Part shown: positions 43,131 to 54,275 of the stretch, piece by piece
Layout of the letters: every line of letters starts with the position of its first letter
How positions within the stretch are numbered: position 1 is the first letter of the stretch
Assembly: GCA_958295665.1 (NCBI GenBank)
Contig: OY282560.1
Location: 101,471,930 to 101,535,929 of the forward strand
Source of the DNA: Tipula vernalis
Taxonomy: Eukaryota > Arthropoda > Insecta > Diptera > Tipulidae
Direction of reading: 5' to 3'
Length of the DNA: 64,000 nucleotides
The notes under the pieces: generated by a model
Databases searched by the model: none
The model's input: only the letters and a program-made list of their open reading frames with translations
What the model was told of the DNA's origin: nothing
Position numbers and translations under genes: made by a program

Positions 43131-43230
43131 TAAATAAAAAAATTTATAAATAGTTTTACGTGTAAAACTTTTCTTAACCTATTCATAGAAAATATCGGAA
43201 AATCAGAATAATCCACAAAATTGGAATAAA

Positions 43231-43657
43231 ATCAGCCTCTGTGTACATCTGAAGTTGAATCGTTTTATGTGATTTGTCAATAGCTATCGAATGAAAAAAT
43301 TCTGTTCAAGTTTCCCTTGGGAAATCTCGGAAAATTCGATTTTCCAAAAATCATTAGAAAATTTTTATAAAACCAGCCTCTAGAGTGTTATGTCTGGAGA
43401 TGGATTGCATTGATGTAACTTGTCAATAGCTATCGCAGGAAAAAAATTCAGTTCAAGTTTCCTGTGGGAAATCTCGGGATTTAAAATTTTGGAAAATCGA
43501 ATTTTCCGAGATTTCCCACGGGGAACTTGAACTGAATTTTTTTCCTGCAATAGCTATTGACTAGTCACATCAATGCAATCCATCCCCAGACATAACACTC
43601 TAGAGGCTGATTTTATAGAAATTTTCTAATAATTTTTGGAAAATTGAATTTTCCGAG
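43231..43657. repeat. Long hairpin (152-bp arms) preceded by a direct copy
   Basis: The arms 43326-43477 and 43506-43657 are reverse complements at roughly 92 percent by eye, with a 28-base loop. A third, more diverged direct copy of the left arm's second half occupies 43231-43335 (AATAGCTATCG, TTCAAGTTTCCCTTGGGAAA). Transcription through it would give a stable double-stranded RNA. It is non-coding. Confidence 0.85.
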
Positions 43658-43689
43658 AAATCAAAATTTTGTTTGTGTTGTACCATATA

Positions 43690-44699
43690 CGAGGGCGGAT
43701 TGAAAATGAAGCTACCTAAGTAGGAAAACAAAATTTTTTTTTGCCAAAAACCATTTATTTCTCAACATAGTCTCCATTTAATTCGACACACTTAGTAAGA
43801 CGATATTCCAACTTTTTTATACCATCTGAATAATACGATTTCGGGAACCCCTCAAAATACGCGTTAGTTTCGATAATCACTTCTTCGTTTGAGATGAATC
43901 TTTGTCCTGCGAGCCATTTGTCCAAGTTTGGAAACAGGAAAAAGTCACTAGGAGCTAAATCTGGACTATAAGGTGGATGATCAACCAATTCGAAGTGTAT
44001 TTCACGTAATTTTAGCATCGTATCTAATGCTGTGTGAACCAGTGCGTTGTCTTGAAGAAAGATCACTTTTTTCTTCTTTAAATGTGGTCGTTTTTCCTTG
44101 ATTGCATCAACCAATTGATCCAATAATGCACGATAATACTTTCCTGTGATTGTGGATCCTTTTTCAAGATAATCGATGAGCAATATTCCGTGTGCATCCC
44201 AAAATATAGTGGCCATAACCTTGCAAGCCGATTTCACTGCCTTTGACGCAACTCACGCAACTTGACTCGGCGATCATTCCTAACGATATCGAGGATTTTC
44301 TTGATATTTTCTTCAGTAACCACCTCTTTTGGCCTTCCTGTTGATGGTATTGTTGCAGTGCTTCTTCGGCCGCGTTTAAATTCAGCAATCCAATATTTTA
44401 CCATGTAATCTGACGGAGCAGACTCACCGTAATGTTTATCGAGCTTTTCTTTTGTTTCTTTCGCCGTTTTCCCTTTCAAATAATAGTGTTTAATCACTGC
44501 ACGAAATTCGTTTTTTTTCCATTTTTCAAAAAACACAAAAGTTGCTTACTTCAAACGACTACAACAAATAAACTAATCTATGAATTTGGGTGAAATTTTA
44601 ACAGCTGACGTTTGACAGATCGCAATTTCTAAAAAACAAAATTTTTTGTGTTTGTGCTGCCATCTAGCGCTAGGTAGCTTCATTTTCAATCCGCCCTCG
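43690..44699 (-). mobile_element. mariner element with exact ends and an internally deleted transposase
   Basis: The terminal repeats CGAGGGCGGATTGAAAATGA (left) and its complement (right) lie between TA dinucleotides at 43688-43689 and 44700-44701, the mariner target duplication. The length is 1,010 bp against about 1.3 kb for complete mariners. The minus-strand transposase has an N-terminal helix-turn-helix part (44536-44237: YYLKGKTAKETKEKLDKHYG, TGRPKEVVTEENI). It jumps to ACKVMATIFWDAHGILLIDY and then IFLQDNALVHT with HPPYSPDLAPSDFFLF (second and third Asp). The first catalytic Asp block, roughly 85 residues, is deleted, so it cannot be autonomous. Confidence 0.92.
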
Positions 44700-44701
44700 T
44701 A

Positions 44702-45455
44702 ATTCAGGGATGAAATTGGCATAAATTCCAAAGTACTAAAATGTTGAGCAACCGAGGACTAAATTGGGCTTTAAAGTACTTTTTAAATTTTTGATGTGTT
44801 TACATATCGTTGGCTCAGAATTATCCTTGTCCTTATATGCATTTTGCTTATATTGGAGAAAACGGCATTTGAAAGTTAAATTAAGTTAGCTGGAAAGTTA
44901 AAGATGTTCCTGAGATTTGTTAGAAGAAAGCTTAATTTCGAAGTACAATGCTTGAAACTCAAAAAATATTTTAACTATTTGAGTTTGAAATTTACGAGTT
45001 TTGGACCAACTTTTTTTAAAAGGTTTGTCTACGTCGTTACGTACCAGGTTTATTTTTGGTATTAGGAAGTTCGATCATATTTCTGCCTACTCTAGCCTTG
45101 TTTTAGAATGTAGTTTATCTATTTTTTTACGAATTTCGCGTTTGTCTTTTTATTTTTAAACTTATTAAAGCTAAGGAGCCTTGTTATCTATACAGGAAAT
45201 TAATGTTTAGTAGGTTTCATTCCTCTAACTTCCGCCTAATTCCGGCTAAAAATTGTTGTAGGTCGTTAAACGCGTCATTTTGTGTTAGGGGAGTTTCCCT
45301 TTGGAATTTAATTCCATTGGAAATTAAGAGATTAGGATCGGCAAAATTATTTAGGTCAAAATTTTTGGAGTGGCGTGATTGATGGGCAATACGTAGTTTT
45401 TTAATTTATTTTTAATAACCATGTTATTTTTGTTAATTTTTAATTTTTAATATTA
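44702..45455. other. Unassigned sequence right of the mariner
   Basis: It starts with CAGGGATGAAA (44704), whose inverted match occurs at about 49022-49032. Otherwise there is no recognisable gene or repeat. Confidence 0.35.
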
Positions 45456-45529
45456 TTTCACCTCGTGCTGTACATTTTATTGTAAATGAGCTACTGCTCA
45501 AAATAGAATGTGTAAGCACGAGGTGGAAA
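45456..45529. other. 74-base hairpin, precursor-microRNA-like shape
   Basis: The arm 45456-45480 (TTTCACCTCGTGCTGTACAT) pairs with 45503-45529 (ATGTGTAAGCACGAGGTGGA). The loop itself contains a TGAGC/GCTCA mini-stem. The stem is about 25 bp with few mismatches. It could equally be a short transposon remnant. The loop word AATGAGCTACTGCTC is a second self-complementary piece. Confidence 0.5.
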
Positions 45530-45647
45530 TTGTTTGAAAAAATTTAAGAGGTTTTTATGCCTAATGGAAGCAACTTCTTTTTTCTTTTTTTGTTTCGATT
45601 GCTTTGTTTCCATGTGTGCTTTTCCTCTTAATACTAAATTATTTATA

Positions 45648-45683
45648 AATACTATAAATAAATAAATAAATAAATAAATAAAT
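45648..45683 (+). repeat. (AAAT)n microsatellite
   Basis: Seven to eight AAAT/TAAA units. Such tails often mark the 3' end of a LINE, but no coding remnant was recognised directly upstream. Confidence 0.7.
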
Positions 45684-46000
45684 TACGATTTTGTCTATAT
45701 CCTCGATTTTTGTGAATACTAAGTTTTAGCATACATCAAGCAAGCAATGTTTATTAAAATGATAATTCTAAAATCTATTTCTATATATATACTCTCCAGC
45801 TACCTTTAACATCGAGTTATACTATTAAAATTCGAACAATTGCTAGTGTAGACAGGAAATTGCAATGATTTGCCAGATGTTATAAAATCATTTGCTGTCA
45901 AAAAGGCATAACTTGATTGTATACCAAAACGAACCCACCGTTGAACAGTTCGAACGCACCCGTTAACGTGAAAACATCAGTCAAGGTAAACATTTTTATC

Positions 46001-46680
46001 ATGGTGAAGTTCACGAACGAGCAACGTTTGGAAAATATTTAAAATTGCTACCGGAATTCTGAGTCGGTGGTCACAACTTTAATAGCGCTTACTCCAATTT
46101 TCGGTTGTAATAATCGTGCCACCAGACGGTCTGCGTGTTATAGTGGATAAATTCTAGTCAAAATATTCAATATTGGATGTTTTTGTCCCAGTGAGAGGTC
46201 AAATTACCGATAATATTGCAGCCTTAAGTGCTTGAGTTCAAAATGAGCCAAATCAATCGATTCCACACCGTTTATAGGAATTGCGAATACCTCAAAACAC
46301 ATTGTGGCGCATTTTGCATAAAGATCTTGGCTCACACTTTTACAAGATTAAATAACCTCAAGAGCTGAAGCATCTTGGTCATTTGAAGCGCTGAAACTTC
46401 TCCGATTGGGCCTTGCTAAAGTTTGAAGAAACTGAATTTTATCGAAAAATCATCGTCAGTGATGAAGCTCATTTTTGGTTGAATGGCTTTGTCAAAAAGC
46501 AACATATGCGTCATTGGACAGCAACAAACCCACATGTGGTTCAAAAGACTCCATTACAACCACAAAAAGTGACCGTGTGGTGTGGATTTTATGCTGGAGG
46601 TGGAAAATTGGCTCCAAACAATCGGTCGCTGCAAACGTGCTCGCGATGGTCGTATAAACGAGATTGAATTCCACAGTTAA
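46001..46680 (+). pseudogene. IS630/Tc1-mariner-type transposase relic
   Basis: A start-like MVKFTNEQRLENI at 46001 is followed by a decayed helix-turn-helix region. The clear part is 46413-46600: LKFEETEFYRKIIVSDEAHF, WLNGFVKKQHMRHW, NPHVVQKTPLQPQKVTVWCG and FYAGG. It matches insect IS630-type transposases (SDEAHF-L-G-VNKQN-R-W, then NPH---E-PLHP--VTVWCG). The first catalytic Asp is preserved in SDEAHF. The second half, with the remaining acidic residues, is lost apart from an A-NV-AMVV trace. Numerous stops lie upstream. Confidence 0.75.
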
Positions 46681-47640
46681 ATGTAACATGTGTATTGCAC
46701 CTGAAACAAATTTTAGCCGATTTTCAAAAATGTAAAAGTTGTTATACTATACATAGTATTTCAAACTAATATATACAAAATTTCATTTAAAACTTCTTTA
46801 TCACCATGAACCTTTCCCTTTAAATTACACACGCAAAATTGTCGCTTATAAAATAAGTTCGAATTGTTAGCTTAAAGCAGTTGGAAGACATTTTGCATAT
46901 CAAAGCTGAAAATTCTAAACAGTTTGCCTTAGGTAGTTTTTATTTAGAATATGTGCGTCTATTTATCGCAGGACAATGGAACCCCAAATTAAATTGTTTA
47001 TTGAACGTATTTTTGTATTTCCATTTTTTGACGTTGACGTCAGGAGATTTAATCTTAAATAAGTTGAACATCTTGCTGATGTTGAGGGAGCATCACTCAA
47101 GGCTACTGCAAAACTCAAGGATATGGGCAAAAAAATAGAAGTGAAGAAAAATTAGCGGATATAGACCAAATCGCACGGATTATAGATAAAACCACATCTA
47201 AAAAAATTAAATCAAAATTTTTTACAGCTTTGCTTTGGAGGTAGACAAAAAACGAATCTGAAGGATATAGACAAATGCAACAATAAAAATTTGTGGAAAT
47301 AGACAAATTTTTTAAAAAATATCTCAGAAACGATTGGAGTTAGCAGAATTTTAATGGAAAATTTGGATTCATTTTGGTCGTTTGACCCTAGTTTTAACTG
47401 ACGACTTTTCACTTTTATGTCACTAAAAGTAACAAAAAGGCATTTAAACATTCTTCTCTTTCCGAGGGTTCAGTTAAAAAGATAAATGTTGATTTTGTAA
47501 AGCATTAGATACATACATACATATACGAATTTGTTAAGAATTAGAGGCTAACCACATCAAGCATGAATTGCAAATGCGAGTAAACATTTTTTTTTAGAAT
47601 TATGATATAAAATCACTAATACATATATACAAATTTTACA
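46681..47640. other. AT-rich sequence with an unrecognised peptide trace
   Basis: Between about 47058 and 47150 one plus frame reads HLADVEGASLKATAKLKDMG, which looks protein-like but was not recognised. Nothing else could be supported. Confidence 0.3.
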
Positions 47641-47644
47641 TATG

Positions 47645-47836
47645 TATAATATTAGTGATGTTTTCAATCAAATTAAATTTAACTAAATCTGAAAATTATT
47701 TCAAAATTAGAGAAAACCAAATTCGCTCGTAGATATTATGGCATATTACATTTGAATTTCGAGTTTCTCTAACTTTGAAGTAATTTTCGGATTTAATTAA
47801 ATTTAATTTGATTGAAAACATCGCACTAATATTATA
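47645..47836. mobile_element. 192-bp palindromic MITE
   Basis: The left arm TATAATATTAGTGATGTTTT and the right arm are inverted copies over about 70 bp each, sharing TCAATCAAATTAAATTTAA and the TTTCTCTAA inner end. The central spacer is about 40 bp. The outer ends begin TATAATATTAG and finish CTAATATTATA. Confidence 0.8.
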
Positions 47837-47984
47837 AATGGACAAAGTGTTTTTTGTGTCATGATTTATTCATTTTAGTTATTTATAAGTAATATAATAT
47901 AGATACAACTATATTCCCCTCCCACTAAACGGTCACAAGTTACAATTACAAGAACAAAACCACTATCCTTGCCCACCAAAAATA

Positions 47985-48760
47985 CACAGTTGAAAAAATA
48001 TTGCTTATGTAACGCAAATTGCATTACATGTAGGTCCAGTGCAAGGCTGTATTACAAAATGATACAAAGCTTGCATTAAAAATTAATTTGATACAATTTG
48101 CATTGATTTGTAATACAGCAATTAGATTAAATTTTAGTGCAACATTCCATTAGAATATAAAGCAAATTGTAGGAGGACCGTCAATCAACTGCATTAAAAT
48201 TTATCAAAGACTGCATTATTAAAATATTTTAGAAGCATTCAATTTTAAAGCAAGTTGCATTAAAAGCTCCGTAATTTTAGCGATTTTTTTTTTGTTTTTC
48301 CGGGGTTGTTCTTTGTTTTTGGTGCCTTGAGGTTAAGGGTCGAAGTCTCAGAGAGATAATAACTTATAAATTAAGAACTGAAAAGCTTACGTTAAAACAT
48401 AATAGATATTTTCGAACCGGGAAAACTAAATTATCAAAGATTTATTAAGCTGCTTATAGGTTCTGTAGTCGGTTTGATTTAGTGAATTTTATACCAGTAA
48501 TGCAAAACTCGTGCATGATCTTATTATTCATATATACATTTAAGTCCGCTTGTTTTAGCGAATTTTTTGTTGGTACAATTTTTCAATTTGAGCAGGTTGC
48601 TTTAACATATTTTTTAATGCAAATACTGCTTTAGAAATCCTCATAATTGCATTAAAATTCATTTTAACGCAATCATACTTTCAAATTTAATAATCACCTG
48701 CATTACATAAGTCGTAATGCAAGGCTTGCATTAAAAATTAAAGTTATTTTTTTAACTGTG
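47985..48760. mobile_element. 776-bp non-autonomous element with CACAGTT ends, rich in GCATTA
   Basis: The left end CACAGTTGAAAAAATA pairs with the right end TTTTTTTAACTGTG. Just inside, TTATGTAACG...GCATTACAT on the left faces ATTACATAAGTCGTAATGC on the right. The word GCATTA or TAATGC recurs more than ten times across the element on both strands. No coding sequence was seen. Confidence 0.65.
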
Positions 48761-49103
48761 TACAAGGAACAAGCGTTATTATGTTATTACGTTTGTTTGC
48801 CGTCGGTATTGGGTCGTCCTGACGGTTAGAATTGAATTTAGTCGAAATTCGTATAGTTGTTCAGCGAAAAATGATTCGATTTTCGAAAAGGACTGCCTAA
48901 CGTTTACAGAAAAAAATTAAATATAAATGTATTTTCGAAAGGACTGAAATGTTGATCAAAAGTATTGAAGTACTTTTTATTTTCTAAAGGACCGAAAAAA
49001 GTACTAAAGGATCAACTTTTTCATCCCTGCCTCGTATATGTAATTATATTTTTGTGTTGACAAATGGCTGTACCATCTCCAATATTTTCTGAAATTTTAC
49101 CGG

Positions 49104-50030
49104 TGTCATCAGAGCACCCTGTATTTTATAGAGCCATAATCAAAAAATCTGAGCTTTTATAAGGGAATTAGAAACAAGGAAAAACGAAACTTTTTATAGT
49201 AAAACACACAAAACATACGGGAAATCACAATTTTTCCTAAGACAAATTTTTAAATGAAAACGTTACAAATTCTTAATTATGATTTCTGAAATACTTTCAT
49301 TAATGTTTGAATTTCAACATATATGAATATCGTTTAAGTAAATCGTTTTCATTTTCTTGTAATAATTGATTTATTTAAACCAAAATATAAAAAATTCATA
49401 ACAATAGCATTCTGGTCAAATTGAAATAAAAGCTTACTACGATTCGTTTGGTCATTAAGTCAATATACATTACATAGATGGCAGTGACGGCCGTAAAAAT
49501 TTGGAAAAATCGTATCAAAAATTACCACCTGGGGAAATTTCAAGTTCAAAAATTGTAGGAAAAGCTAAACAAATTCACAAAATATCGGAACGTGTGATAA
49601 TTTTGCGATTAAATAATTTTTTTTCGTATTTTTCTTATATCATTTTAGACATCTTACGTACACTAGTAAAACTAAAGATAAATTTAGCAAGTATTATTTT
49701 AGTTTGTCAGAGCCAACTTTAATGTATTTTTCAAAATGAAAGTTCGAAAAAATATATTTTAGACATAATTTAATTTTAATATTTCTGCCATCAATATTTA
49801 CTTAATACCAATATGGCCTTCTTGTAAATTGTTGTTGAAGATATGTAGAAAACTTTTATATAAACATTTTATAATATTTTTGCTTTTTTCATTGAAAAAC
49901 TTGAAGCTAAAAAACACCATTTTTACTATGGATTCCTATGGAAATCAGTGAAAAGTAATACCACTAAAAAAGCTTCTAAAAAATACGTCATTAAAATTAT
50001 GGCTCTATACTCTAGAAGGCTCTGGTGTCA
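49104..50030. mobile_element. 927-bp inverted-repeat element, complete copy
   Basis: The left end TGTCATCAGAGC...TATAGAGCCATAAT (49104-49140) is matched in inverted form at 49996-50030 (ATTATGGCTCTATAC...GCTCTGGTGTCA). A second, left-truncated copy lies at 61980-62847. The interior is AT-rich and non-coding, with shared words such as ACATCTTACGTACACTAG and TTACCACCTGG. Confidence 0.8.
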
Positions 50031-50090
50031 TTTGCAAAGTTCTCCGATATAAATTTACAACTTCGACTTCTATTTTCTTTAATTCTTTAA

Positions 50091-52991
50091 TTTATTCTAA
50101 ATTCATGTTTATCTAATTCAAACAATGTCGTCAATGGATCTAACAATTGCATCAATAGCTTATCAATTTTTTATTTTAATTGTAGTGGCATGCGATCAAA
50201 ATCAAAAAATTTCTATCTTGGAATATTGGAATCTGATTACGACGTAATAATTCTGACCGAAACATGGCTTACAATGGATTTCAATGAAGCGGAGTTTTTC
50301 CCTTCGGATTTTTGCGTTTTCCGTCGCGATCGATATAACCTTAGTACAAAACGTAAAGGTGGTGGTGTGTTTATTGCAGTTCGGAATATTTATTCTTGTG
50401 AATTTTTATTTTCCGATCCAATCATTGAGTTCATTGCTGTTAAACTCAAACTTGGTGCATTTTACTTAATAATTAGCACAGTCTACTTTCCTTTAGAGCC
50501 ATCCTCGATATTTTGTCAAGATTTTGTTGACAAGTTCTCATGTAATTTATTACCTTTTATTTCTGATAACACTGACTTTGTTATTTTCGGCGATTTCAAC
50601 TTTCCAGATCTAATTTGGATGATGGTTGACAATATGTTCATTCCTGCTAATACGAATGATTCTTCCGCCTTAATTTGTGATTTTATGGCAAACATGGGTA
50701 CTCCACAAATAAACAGTGTACCAAACAGCCACGGCACTTATCTGGATTTGGTTTTCTACACTAATAATAGTTCTTTTAAACTAGAATCATGCGACGACTT
50801 TGCCGGATCTTCGAGTGTTTATCATACCCCGGTTTCATTTCAGTTGTTCTACAAAACTTCTAATAATTTAAACTTTACCAAAAATTGTACAGTATTTGAT
50901 TTTTCGCACGCCGATCACAGCTCATTAAATGATTTTTTAGCTGAAGTTGATTGGGCTGGTACACTGTCAAACATTGATATCAACAGTTCATTAGATTCCT
51001 TCAATGAATTGTTGAAGGTTGCTTTTGAAAAATTTGTTCCTAAAAAATTAATTAGAAAGTCTCATACCCGCAACGTTCCATGGTTTACCAAAGAACTGAA
51101 ACAACTTGAAGTCCTACGTAATAAATGTCATAGGAAGTATAGGCGTACAGGGTTGGCCCATGACTATATCCAGTTTAAGTCTTTGCGCAAGCAGTTTTGC
51201 TATCTCAACCGATTCCTCTATAACAATTACATAATTGATATTGAAGACGATTTGCGATGTAATCCGAAGAATTTCTGGAGATTTCTCAAAAATAAGAACC
51301 ATAATAACGGCTTGCCGCCATTTTTAGAATTCCATGGTCGAAAATCAGATAATCCAGAGGCAATCTGTGGTTTTTTCGCTGAATATTTTAGCAGTGTTTT
51401 TGTTAAGGATAGCTCATTATCTCCTAAAGTAGCTAACACCAATAATTCAAAAATTGTTTTTTCAGAACTTGACGTGATGACGGCTTTGATGAACATGGAC
51501 GTTTCTAAAGGTCCTGGACCAGATGGTTTACCAGTGTCTCTATTGAAGCAGTGTGCATTTGGTTTTGCCGCTCCTTTGTGCCATTTATTTAATTTGAGCC
51601 TCAGCCAAGGCAAATTTCCTGATCTGTGGAAAACATCAAGTATCATACCGATCCACAAAAGCGGTTCCCGCAGTGATGTAACAAATTATCGTGGAATTGC
51701 AATACTGTCTAGCATTCCTAAAGTATTCGAATCAATGGTCAACAAAGTGATCTACTTCCACTCCAAGCAACTTATTAGCACACGTCAGCATGGATTTTTT
51801 CCTGGCCGCTCAACGGTCACAAATTTAGCGGTCTTTCAAAATAATCTAATTAATTCTGTTGCCTCGAAAGTTCAAGTCGATGTGGTCTATACCGATTTCG
51901 CTAAAGCTTTCGATAAACTTAATCACAGGTTATTAGTGAATAAGCTCAGTGAACTTAATTGCGACATTATTCCCTTAAATTGGCTTATGTCTTATTTATC
52001 GGATCGCAAAATGTTTGTCAAGATCAACGATACGTTCTCAGAATGTTTTATTGCGACATCTGGGGTGCCTCAAGGTAGTCACTTGGGTCCATTATTATTT
52101 TTATTGTTCATTAACAATGTTGTTGATTGCTTCAAATTCGCAGACTGTATTCTATTTGCTGACGACATGAAAATATATGCAAATATTTCATGTTAATTGT
52201 ATCGCGATCACTTTCAGCGGGACCTCAACACATTTTGCGGTTGGTGTGTTACTAACCTTATGTTTCTGAATGTTGATAAGTGTCACGTGATCACCTATTC
52301 CAGATCTAAGTCTCCTGTAGTTTTTAACTATTATCTAAATGACGTTAGTTTGAAGAGAGTTAATATGGTTACAGATTTGGGCGTTATCTTTAGCTCGGAT
52401 TTAACGTTTAACTCTCACATCGATGCGGTTGTTAATAAAGCCTTTTCGATGTTGGGGTTTATTAAAAGAAATTCGAAGGATTTTCACGACACATTAACTT
52501 TCAAGTCACTGTATACTTCATTTGTTCGTTCACAGCTTAAGTACGCGACTGTCATATGGTCTTCGTTCTATGAGTCTCATTCAATCAGAATTGAAAGTAT
52601 TCAGAAACAGTTTTTGGTATTTGTTCTCAGAAAATTACCGTCTTTCGAGCGGAACAATAATTTCAGACTATCACCATATGTAGACCGATGCCGTTTTCTG
52701 GATCTCCAATCTCTAAGTGCTAGACGTACATGCGCAAGTGCCACATTTGCGCGTGACATCATTTGTGGTAAAATAGACTGTTCTGACATTCTTTCATGTT
52801 TTAATATTTATGCTCCTCAACGCAACTTACGCCCCCGGGAACTTCTTCATATTCCGACTGCAAGTAGCAACTACAGCTTCCATGGCCCTATAGTGCGCAT
52901 TCAACGAGATCTCCACGCCGTAGCAGATTGTTTCGATTTCAATATTTCCAGGGATGAATTTAAAAAACGAATCGCTAAGATTTTGTTTTAA
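50091..52991 (+). pseudogene. LINE ORF2: endonuclease, RT and C-terminal region, split by one stop
   Basis: The frame is open from 50091. Recognisable coding begins with INSLSIFYFNCSGMRSKSKN upstream of the first ATG at 50190. The endonuclease has DYDVIILTETWLT, FRRDRYN, KGGGVFIAV, FVIFGDFNFPD and YHTPVSF. The RT has KTSSIIPIHKSGSRSDVTNY, RQHGFFPGRSTVTNL, VVYTDFAKAFDKLNHRL, SGVPQGSHLGPLLFLLF and FADDMKIY at about 52150. A TAA at 52194-52196, ten codons after FADD, is the only break in about 970 codons. The same frame continues to 52991 (MVTDLGVIFSSDLTF, SQLKYATVIW). It is related to, but clearly distinct from, the LINE at 22.7-26.5 kb. ORF1 is absent, so it is 5'-truncated. Confidence 0.92.
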
Positions 52992-53158
52992 ATGTCTTTT
53001 TGCTTTGTTGTTAATTGTTTGATCTATTGATGTCGTTATATCTTTTATTCTTTTATTGTATACATTTTTTAACTTTTTATAATGTTTTTTAATTATGTAA
53101 GCCATTTTTGCATATACATGCTGTTGGTTAGTAAATAAATAAATAAATAAATAATAAT
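52992..53158 (+). mobile_element. LINE 3' untranslated region and (TAAA)n tail
   Basis: A T-rich untranslated stretch ends in five TAAA units (about 53134-53157), the short-repeat tail expected at the 3' end of CR1/jockey-like LINEs. Flanking target duplication was not resolved. Confidence 0.7.
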
Positions 53159-53479
53159 TTGTGGCTAAATCCTTAATTTTCGCGATGAAGTAGCCATTTT
53201 GAAGAAAATTTATTTTTTGATCTTTAATTAATTTTTTACGTAAGAAATAAGAGGCCCGCGCATAATAAATTTGCATTAGCTGCCGCAATTAATTGCAGCG
53301 ACATAATTTATATGTTGAGTTAATTGATATATATTATTTTCTTTTGTACACAAATAATAAATTTTCTTTGATAGAAATGTCAGACAAAAATATCTAATGT
53401 CAAAAAAAGAATCAAATCTAATTCTTTTTTTGCTATATTTGCTCGATTATTACAATGTAAACGCAATCACCAAATTAAC
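53159..53479. other. AT-rich sequence, no gene
   Basis: Nothing recognisable between the LINE tail and the AACTCAA-rich block. Confidence 0.35.
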
Positions 53480-53840
53480 GGCCAACCCAGCCATCAATTA
53501 AATCACCAAATCAACCCTTAATCAACTTTCAAATCAACCCTTAAATAATTCCCCAACCGAAAAACTCACACCCCAATGAAATTGGACTTCAAATTGGGCA
53601 ATTGGGTCAATGCAAGCTAACTAAATCCTAATTCTACGATAACTCAACTTAGCTCGACTTAGCTCGACCGAAATTTCACCCCTCTGTTCAACTCTATACT
53701 TATTTTCCAACCCAATCCCAAAATTAACTCAATTCGAAAGCTACATACGTGTATGCATTCAACTCAATCTAACCTCCGACTAAACCCTAGACCCTCAAAT
53801 TAGTCCTAACTCAACTCAATTTCAACTCAAACCCTACTCA
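53480..53840 (-). repeat. AACTCAA-rich degenerate repeat
   Basis: Many AACTCAA, CAACTCAA and AATCAACCC words occur, with a CATACGTGTATGCATTC spacer. It is the reverse complement of the TTGAG block at 12870-13345. Confidence 0.75.
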
Positions 53841-54275
53841 CGATCATACCAGCACACGTACCTTCATACCATCATAACCTTAAACAATCATGCCATCATA
53901 CCATTATTTTATTATACCATCTTACCATCATGACACTATACCATTAAACCATCATGCGTGCATACCATTGTACCATAGTGACGTCGAAACATCACACCAT
54001 GATGTAGAACTTACTATCAATCCACCACACCTTCATACCATCATACTATCATATCATCTTAAAATCGTACCATCCTACCATCATACAATCGTATAATCAA
54101 ACCAACATACCATCATACCACTGTACCATCGTACCATCACACCGTCTTTGTAATCATACCATCATACCATCACACCATCATACCATCATACCATCATACT
54201 ATCGTACCATCGTACTGTCAGGCCATGTCCATTCATACCATCCAGCCATCATACCATTATACCGTCGTACCATTA
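53841..54275 (+). repeat. ACCATCAT minisatellite
   Basis: Imperfect tandem units of CATCATACC/ACCATCGT (8-10 bp) fill about 430 bp. Apparent open frames are rich in His, Tyr, Pro and Ser because of the repeat, and are not genes. Confidence 0.9.

Noticed and set aside
51227..51658. 143-codon minus-strand frame
   Set aside because: Antisense to the LINE RT on the plus strand.
53890..54096. 68-codon open frame rich in His and Tyr
   Set aside because: Translation of the ACCATCAT minisatellite.
53841..54275. CRISPR-like array of short repeats
   Set aside because: The repeats are contiguous 8-10 bp minisatellite units without unique spacers, in a eukaryotic genome.
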